The notes under the pieces are model-generated. The model made no database searches and had not been told where the DNA came from. It was given only the letters and a program-made list of their open reading frames with translations. A stretch of 9,460 nucleotides of DNA from Gillisia sp. UBA3175 (lineage in GTDB: Bacteria; Bacteroidota; Bacteroidia; Flavobacteriales; Flavobacteriaceae), in the NCBI GenBank assembly GCA_002364325.1, contig DEXV01000003.1, positions 376,703 to 386,162 on the forward strand, written 5' to 3'. The translations under genes and the position numbers were made by a program. Positions within the stretch are counted from its first letter, which is position 1, and each line of letters starts with the position of its first letter. Below, in pieces: positions 5,323 to 9,460 of the stretch.

Positions 5323-7215
5323 ATGGAGAATAAAAGAAATTATGTAATAGATTTTGACAGTACTTTTACCCAAGTAGAGGCCTTGGATATCCTTGGAGAG
5401 ATCTCCTTAAATGGAGATAAAAATAAAAAGGAAAAACTGGAGGAATTAAAATCGCTTACAGACAGGGGGATGGAAGGAGGATTATCTTTTAGAGAATCCC
5501 TAGAAAAACGTTTGGAATTACTCAATGCAAAAAAGGAACATTTAGAACCCTTAATAGCAACGCTAAAGACAAGAATTTCGACTTCTTTTGTTAGAAATGA
5601 AGGTTTTCTTTCAGAAAATAAAGAAGACATCTATATTATCTCGAATGGTTTCAAAGAATTTATTATTCCAATAGTTCAGGAACTAGGATTAAAAGCAGAT
5701 CACGTTTTTGCAAACGATTTTGTTTTTGATGACTCTGGAAATATTATAGGTTTTAATAAGGATAACGTGCTTTCTTCCAATAATGGAAAAGTAGAGCAGT
5801 TAAAATCGATGGATCTGCAAGGAGACGTATATGTAATTGGAGATGGTTATACAGATTATGAGATCAAGGCCGCGGGACTTGCCAATAAATTCTATGCATT
5901 TACAGAAAATGTAGAAAGAGATAGCGTGCTTAAAAATGCCGATCATATTACTCCTAGTTTAGACGAATTCTTATATGTTCATAAAATGAACAAGGCAATA
6001 TCCTATCCTAAGAATAGAATTAAGGTGATGCTTTTAGAAAACATACATTCAGATGCTTTAAAGATTTTGAAAAATGAAGGTTATAATGTGTCCATCTATT
6101 CCGGAGCCATGGATGAAGATGAGTTATCCGAAAAAATAAAAGATGTTTCCGTTCTGGGTATAAGATCTAAAACCCAACTTACTAAAAAGGTATTGGCAAA
6201 TGCTCAAAGGCTTATTGCAGTTGGTGCTTTTTGTATTGGAACCAATCAAATAGATCTAGAAGAGAGTTTGGAAAAAGGAGTTGCTGTTTTTAACGCTCCA
6301 TATAGTAACACCAGATCTGTAGTAGAGTTGGCAATTGGAGAAATTATCTTACTCATGCGTAATCTTCCAGATAAGATAGCTAAGATGCATGAAGGAAATT
6401 GGGATAAATCTGCCAATAATAGTTTCGAGATTCGAGGTAAAAAACTAGGGATAGTTGGATATGGTAATATAGGGTCTCAACTATCTATTCTTGCTGAAGC
6501 CATTGGCTTTGATGTATATTATTATGATTTGGTTGAAAAATTAGCTTTAGGAAATGCAACAAAATGTAGTAGTCTGGATGAGTTATTACAAAAAGTTGAT
6601 ATCGTGAGTCTACATGTAGATGGTAGAAAGGAGAATAAAGATCTAATTGCCGAAAAGCAGTTTAAGCAAATGAAGCAAGGCGTGATCTTCTTGAATTTAA
6701 GCAGAGGACATGTGGTAGATATTGAAGCCCTTCAGCAAAATATTAGTTCCGGTAAAATACTTGGAGCAGGAGTAGATGTATTTCCTGAAGAACCAAAAAC
6801 TAATAATGAAGAATTTAAAAGCTCGTTAAGAAATTTACCAAACGTGATACTTACACCGCATATTGGTGGAAGCACAGAAGAAGCCCAAGTGAATATTGGA
6901 AATTTTGTTCCGGGTAAAATAATAGATTATATAAATACCGGTGGAACTACAAACTCTGTAAATTTTCCAAATCTCCAATTGCCCATTTTAGAAAATGCTC
7001 ACAGATTGATCCATATTCACCTTAATAAACCTGGTATTATAGCACAGATAAATAAGATTCTTGCCGCTCATGATATAAACATAGTAGGGCAATACCTTAA
7101 AACCAATGAAACCATTGGGTATGTAATTACAGATATTGACAAGGCCTATGGTATTGAAGTAATTAAAGAACTAAAAGAAATTGAGCACACCATTAAATTT
7201 AGAATTCTGTACTAA
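5323..7215 (+). CDS. Fused phosphoserine phosphatase / D-3-phosphoglycerate dehydrogenase (SerB-SerA)
   Basis: This 630-aa protein has two enzymes in one chain. Residues 1 to about 212 are a SerB-type HAD phosphatase. They contain DFDST (nucleophile Asp10, Asp12), substrate-contact candidates Glu19 and Arg63 (the latter in SFRESLEKR), Ser107 in ISNGF, Lys156 and GDGYTD (Asp174, Asp178). Most SerB proteins have Asn where this one has Thr177. Residues about 232-630 align along their whole length with E. coli-type SerA. They contain GIVGYGNIG (376-384) with Asp402 for NAD, catalytic Arg461, Glu490 and His513 in TPHIGG, and a C-terminal ACT domain from about 557. ACT residues His566, Asn568 and Asn586 match the E. 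coli serine-binding His344, Asn346 and Asn364, so feedback inhibition by serine is expected. The chain would catalyse the first step (3-phosphoglycerate oxidation) and the last (phosphoserine hydrolysis). The SerC aminotransferase is not in this window. Databases may list such proteins simply as phosphoglycerate dehydrogenase. Confidence 0.93.
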   Translation: MENKRNYVIDFDSTFTQVEALDILGEISLNGDKNKKEKLEELKSLTDRGMEGGLSFRESLEKRLELLNAKKEHLEPLIATLKTRISTSFVRNEGFLSENKEDIYIISNGFKEFIIPIVQELGLKADHVFANDFVFDDSGNIIGFNKDNVLSSNNGKVEQLKSMDLQGDVYVIGDGYTDYEIKAAGLANKFYAFTENVERDSVLKNADHITPSLDEFLYVHKMNKAISYPKNRIKVMLLENIHSDALKILKNEGYNVSIYSGAMDEDELSEKIKDVSVLGIRSKTQLTKKVLANAQRLIAVGAFCIGTNQIDLEESLEKGVAVFNAPYSNTRSVVELAIGEIILLMRNLPDKIAKMHEGNWDKSANNSFEIRGKKLGIVGYGNIGSQLSILAEAIGFDVYYYDLVEKLALGNATKCSSLDELLQKVDIVSLHVDGRKENKDLIAEKQFKQMKQGVIFLNLSRGHVVDIEALQQNISSGKILGAGVDVFPEEPKTNNEEFKSSLRNLPNVILTPHIGGSTEEAQVNIGNFVPGKIIDYINTGGTTNSVNFPNLQLPILENAHRLIHIHLNKPGIIAQINKILAAHDINIVGQYLKTNETIGYVITDIDKAYGIEVIKELKEIEHTIKFRILY

Positions 7216-7243
7216 TTAATATTCTCAGAGAACTTGTGTTTTT

Positions 7244-7819
7244 ATGTCTGTAGATGAAGCCTTACTTAATTATAGCGAAAAATATTATCTATTAAATGTT
7301 CCCGGGATTGGTGATTCTGGATTAACACATTGGCAAACCAATTGGGAAATGTCCTTCCCTGAAATTAAAAGGGTAATTCAAGACGACTGGGAGCATCAAA
7401 ATTGTAATGATTGGGTAAAAACTTTAGAAATTGTGATAAGGAATAACCAAGATAGACCAATTATTCTTATTTCACACAGTCTTGGAGGTGGAGCCGTTAT
7501 CCATGCAAATGCTTTAGATAAACTTCAGCATGTTAAAGGAGTTTTTATAGTTGCCTTGCCAGATATAGAACGAGAAGATTTCCCTGAAGATTGTTCCGGA
7601 TTTATACCAATGCCTAAAAAGGTACTTTCTATTCCTGGAGTGATGATCTCTAGTGAGACCGATGAGTGGTGCGAGATAAATGTTGCAGAAGAATGGGCTG
7701 AGATCTTAAATGTTCCTCTAATAAATATAGGTAATAAACAGCATATTTGTGGTGCTTCAGAATTTGAAACCTGGGAAGAAGGAAAAAGATTATTGGTAGA
7801 ATTTCTGGATTCTTTATAA
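7244..7819 (+). CDS. RBBP9/YdeN-type alpha/beta serine hydrolase
   Basis: This 191-aa protein is the usual size for the small RBBP9/YdeN hydrolase family. Family marks are the N-terminal PGIGDSGLTHWQTNWE (20-35), the nucleophile elbow SHSLGGG with Ser79, the acid Asp140 in SSETDEWC, and the base His167 in KQHICGAS, followed by the typical WEEG (177-180). The triad is complete. Many relatives have Gly-His at the base position where this one has Gln-His. There is no signal peptide or membrane segment, so it is cytoplasmic. The natural substrate is not known for the bacterial family; esterase-like activity is likely. It starts 28 nt after the serine gene with no terminator or promoter between, so the two probably share a transcript. 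No functional link to serine synthesis can be read from the sequence. The stop codon lies within a 7-bp hairpin. Confidence 0.88.
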   Translation: MSVDEALLNYSEKYYLLNVPGIGDSGLTHWQTNWEMSFPEIKRVIQDDWEHQNCNDWVKTLEIVIRNNQDRPIILISHSLGGGAVIHANALDKLQHVKGVFIVALPDIEREDFPEDCSGFIPMPKKVLSIPGVMISSETDEWCEINVAEEWAEILNVPLINIGNKQHICGASEFETWEEGKRLLVEFLDSL

Positions 7820-7833
7820 CTGATCTTCAGTTA
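7817..7833 (+). other. Perfect hairpin overlapping the hydrolase stop codon
   Basis: TAACTGA (7817-7823) and TCAGTTA (7827-7833) are perfect complements around a TCT loop, and the first three bases are the stop codon. There is no T-run afterwards, so it is not a classical terminator. It might protect the 3' end of the serBA-hydrolase mRNA. Confidence 0.4.
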
Positions 7834-7944
7834 AGAAAGAGGAGTAAAAAGAGATCATAAAATCTTAGAAATGGGATTTATAAGAACATTTGGGCATTCT
7901 TCAGCTCAAGCTTTATTTGTAGCTTTTTATTCAAGGAAAAGCCC

Positions 7945-7952
7945 TAATTTTG
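7945..7952 (+). promoter_or_regulatory. der promoter, -7 box TAATTTTG
   Basis: TAATTTTG is a perfect match to the Bacteroidota -7 consensus TAnnTTTG. The following CAGCC is typical of strong promoters in the group. Transcription would start near 7958, about 20 nt before the der ATG. The -33 element is weak: the nearest TTTG (7916-7919) is 25 nt upstream, longer than normal. It gives der its own transcription start, separate from the serine genes. Confidence 0.65.
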
Positions 7953-7977
7953 CAGCCTAATAAAAGTTAAAGTCGAT

Positions 7978-9285
7978 ATGGGCAATATAGTAGCCATTGT
8001 GGGAAGACCAAACGTTGGTAAATCCACTTTTTTTAACCGATTAATTCAACGCCGTGAGGCGATTGTAGATTCGGTAAGTGGGGTAACCCGTGACCGTCAT
8101 TATGGAAAATCCGACTGGAATGGTCAAGTATTCTCCCTTATTGATACTGGTGGATATGTAAAAGGAAGTGATGATGTTTTTGAAGCAGAGATCGATAAAC
8201 AAGTAATACTTGCTATTGAAGAGGCAGATGCCATCATCTTTATGGTAGATGTAGAATCTGGTATTACAGGAATGGATGAGGATGTGGCAAATTTGCTTAG
8301 AAGGCAAGAGAAGCCAGTATTATTAGCTGTTAATAAAGTAGATAATTCTAAAAGACTGGAAAATGCAGTAGAATTCTATAATTTAGGATTAGGTGAATTT
8401 TATCCAATTGCTAGTACTAGTGGAAGTGGAACAGGGGAGTTATTAGATGCTTTAATTGAGGTATTACCAGAAGTAGAAGATGAGGAAGAATCTGAATTAC
8501 CACGTTTCGCAGTAGTTGGAAGACCTAATGCAGGAAAATCTTCATTTATTAATGCATTAATAGGTGAGAACAGATATATAGTTACAGACGTTGCTGGAAC
8601 TACAAGAGATTCTATAGATACAAAATACAACCGTTACGGATTCGAATTTAATCTTGTAGATACTGCCGGAATTCGAAGAAAATCTAAAGTAAAAGAAGAT
8701 CTTGAGTTTTATTCTGTAATGCGATCTGTTAGAGCAATTGAGAATTGCGATGTTTGTTTAATTGTTTTAGATGCTACTCGTGGATTTGATGGACAGGTTC
8801 AGAACATTTTCTGGCTTGCGCAACGTAACCGAAAAGGAATCGTGATCTTAGTGAATAAATGGGATTTGGTTGAAGATAAGGAAACCAATACCATGAAGGA
8901 ATATGAGCGCCGAATTAGAAAGGAAATAGAACCTTTTACAGATGTGCCAATTATCTTTATTTCAGTTTTAACTAAACAACGAATTTTTAAAGCTATTGAA
9001 ACTGCCGTTGAAGTTTTTAAGAACAGAAGCAAAAAAATTAAAACAAGCGAACTTAATGAACGCATGCTGCCAATTATAGAAAGTTATCCTCCTCCAGCTT
9101 GGAAAGGGAAGTATGTAAAAATCAAGTTCTGTATGCAATTGCCTACTCCACAACCTCAATTTGCATTTTTCTGCAACTTACCGCAGTATGTGAGAGATCC
9201 TTATAAACGTTATTTAGAAAATAAATTAAGAGAGGAATACGACTTTAAAGGAGTTCCTGTATCTGTATACTTTAGAAAGAAGTAA
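7978..9285 (+). CDS. der: Der (EngA), double-domain GTPase for ribosome assembly
   Basis: At 435 aa this is the normal Der length. Two Era-like G domains lie in tandem. The first has GRPNVGKST (9-17), the switch threonine in SGVTRDR (Thr37), DTGG (56-59) and NKVD (119-122). An acidic linker follows (about 165-173, EVEDEEESE). The second has GRPNAGKSS (181-189), TTRDS (208-212), DTAGI (228-232) and NKWD (293-296), with SVLTKQR (329-335) in place of the common SALT form. A C-terminal KH-like domain (about 355-435) includes [13 protein letters not shown] and ends in VYFRKK. In studied bacteria Der binds the 50S subunit in the cytoplasm and is essential for its maturation. The ATG start fits, because the first G motif begins at residue 9, the usual position. 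It is transcribed from its own promoter and ends at a strong hairpin. Confidence 0.98.
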   Translation: MGNIVAIVGRPNVGKSTFFNRLIQRREAIVDSVSGVTRDRHYGKSDWNGQVFSLIDTGGYVKGSDDVFEAEIDKQVILAIEEADAIIFMVDVESGITGMDEDVANLLRRQEKPVLLAVNKVDNSKRLENAVEFYNLGLGEFYPIASTSGSGTGELLDALIEVLPEVEDEEESELPRFAVVGRPNAGKSSFINALIGENRYIVTDVAGTTRDSIDTKYNRYGFEFNLVDTAGIRRKSKVKEDLEFYSVMRSVRAIENCDVCLIVLDATRGFDGQVQNIFWLAQRNRKGIVILVNKWDLVEDKETNTMKEYERRIRKEIEPFTDVPIIFISVLTKQRIFKAIETAVEVFKNRSKKIKTSELNERMLPIIESYPPPAWKGKYVKIKFCMQLPTPQPQFAFFCNLPQYVRDPYKRYLENKLREEYDFKGVPVSVYFRKK

Positions 9286-9307
9286 TTTTCTGAAAACAAT
9301 TTCAGTA

Positions 9308-9346
9308 AAAAAATCCCAAGAGAATTTATTCTTTTGGGATTTTTTA
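9308..9346 (+). terminator. Rho-independent terminator of der
   Basis: AAAAAATCCCAAGAGAA (9308-9324) pairs over 17 positions, with a single G-U, to TTCTTTTGGGATTTTTT (9329-9345) around a TTTA loop. The A-run on the left and T-run on the right mean it could also stop transcription arriving from the right on the minus strand. It begins 22 nt after the der stop codon. Confidence 0.9.
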
Positions 9347-9433
9347 TGTTCTATCATATGTTACCATAAGCTTGTCGAAAAGTCTATTTTTTGAATTATA
9401 ACATACTATTATTAGAGCTATTAGGATAGTTTT

Positions 9434-9441
9434 TATATTTG
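9434..9441 (+). promoter_or_regulatory. Candidate promoter -7 box for a gene beyond the right edge
   Basis: TATATTTG matches TAnnTTTG perfectly. Its last two bases are also the first two of the TGCTAAC heptamer array, so the start of any transcript would fall inside the repeat. No clear -33 TTG lies at the normal distance. The downstream gene is outside the window. Confidence 0.4.
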
Positions 9442-9460
9442 CTAACTGCTAACTGCTAAC
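9440..9460. repeat. Heptamer tandem repeat TGCTAAC, 3 copies, cut by the window edge
   Basis: Three perfect TGCTAAC units run to the last base of the window and may continue. The plus strand has TAA in all three frames and the minus strand has TAG in all three, so like the left-edge array it closes every reading frame. Confidence 0.9.

Noticed and set aside
7871..7960. 29-aa plus-strand frame between the hydrolase and der
   Set aside because: It overlaps the der promoter, has no recognisable features, and its composition fits spacer sequence.

Overview
The window looks like a chromosomal segment from a marine-type Flavobacteriia (Bacteroidota) bacterium. The supporting evidence is the strong A+T richness, the absence of clear Shine-Dalgarno sequences before genes, TAnnTTTG-type -7 promoter boxes (a perfect one lies before der), and heptamer tandem repeats between genes. 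The genus cannot be fixed by reading alone; relatives of Gramella, Salegentibacter or Zunongwangia are plausible. No insertion sequence, phage gene, CRISPR array, tRNA or rRNA is visible.

Left half, minus strand (transcribed right to left): sbcD (Mre11-type nuclease) and sbcC (Rad50-type ATPase) are 3 nt apart and form a classical DNA end- and hairpin-processing pair. Next comes an 89-bp array of 12.7 copies of AAACCTG, which starts 7 nt after the sbcC stop codon. A 56-aa, extremely lysine-rich small protein gene follows on the same strand. A second heptamer array (TTAACAA) sits at the left edge of the window.

Centre: a 727-bp gap separates sbcD from the divergent serine gene. It is not empty. 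It holds a good plus-strand intrinsic terminator at 5010-5048 with no protein gene before it. Several perfectly complementary arms precede that terminator, so an unannotated structured RNA may be encoded at about 4777-5048. The gap also contains two copies of an 18-bp imperfect direct repeat.

Right half, plus strand: a 630-aa fusion joins a complete SerB-type phosphoserine phosphatase to a complete E. coli-type SerA with an ACT domain. These are steps 3 and 1 of serine synthesis on one chain, and the serine-sensing residues are kept. A small RBBP9/YdeN-type serine hydrolase follows 28 nt downstream, probably co-transcribed. der (EngA, the double GTPase for 50S ribosome assembly) has its own promoter and a strong hairpin terminator. 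At the extreme right edge a TATATTTG -7 box runs directly into a third heptamer array (TGCTAAC), which the window truncates.

The protein genes are mostly housekeeping. The least explained signals are the three different heptamer arrays, which share an AAC core and have a notable stop-codon property, the candidate RNA before serA, and the SerB-SerA fusion.
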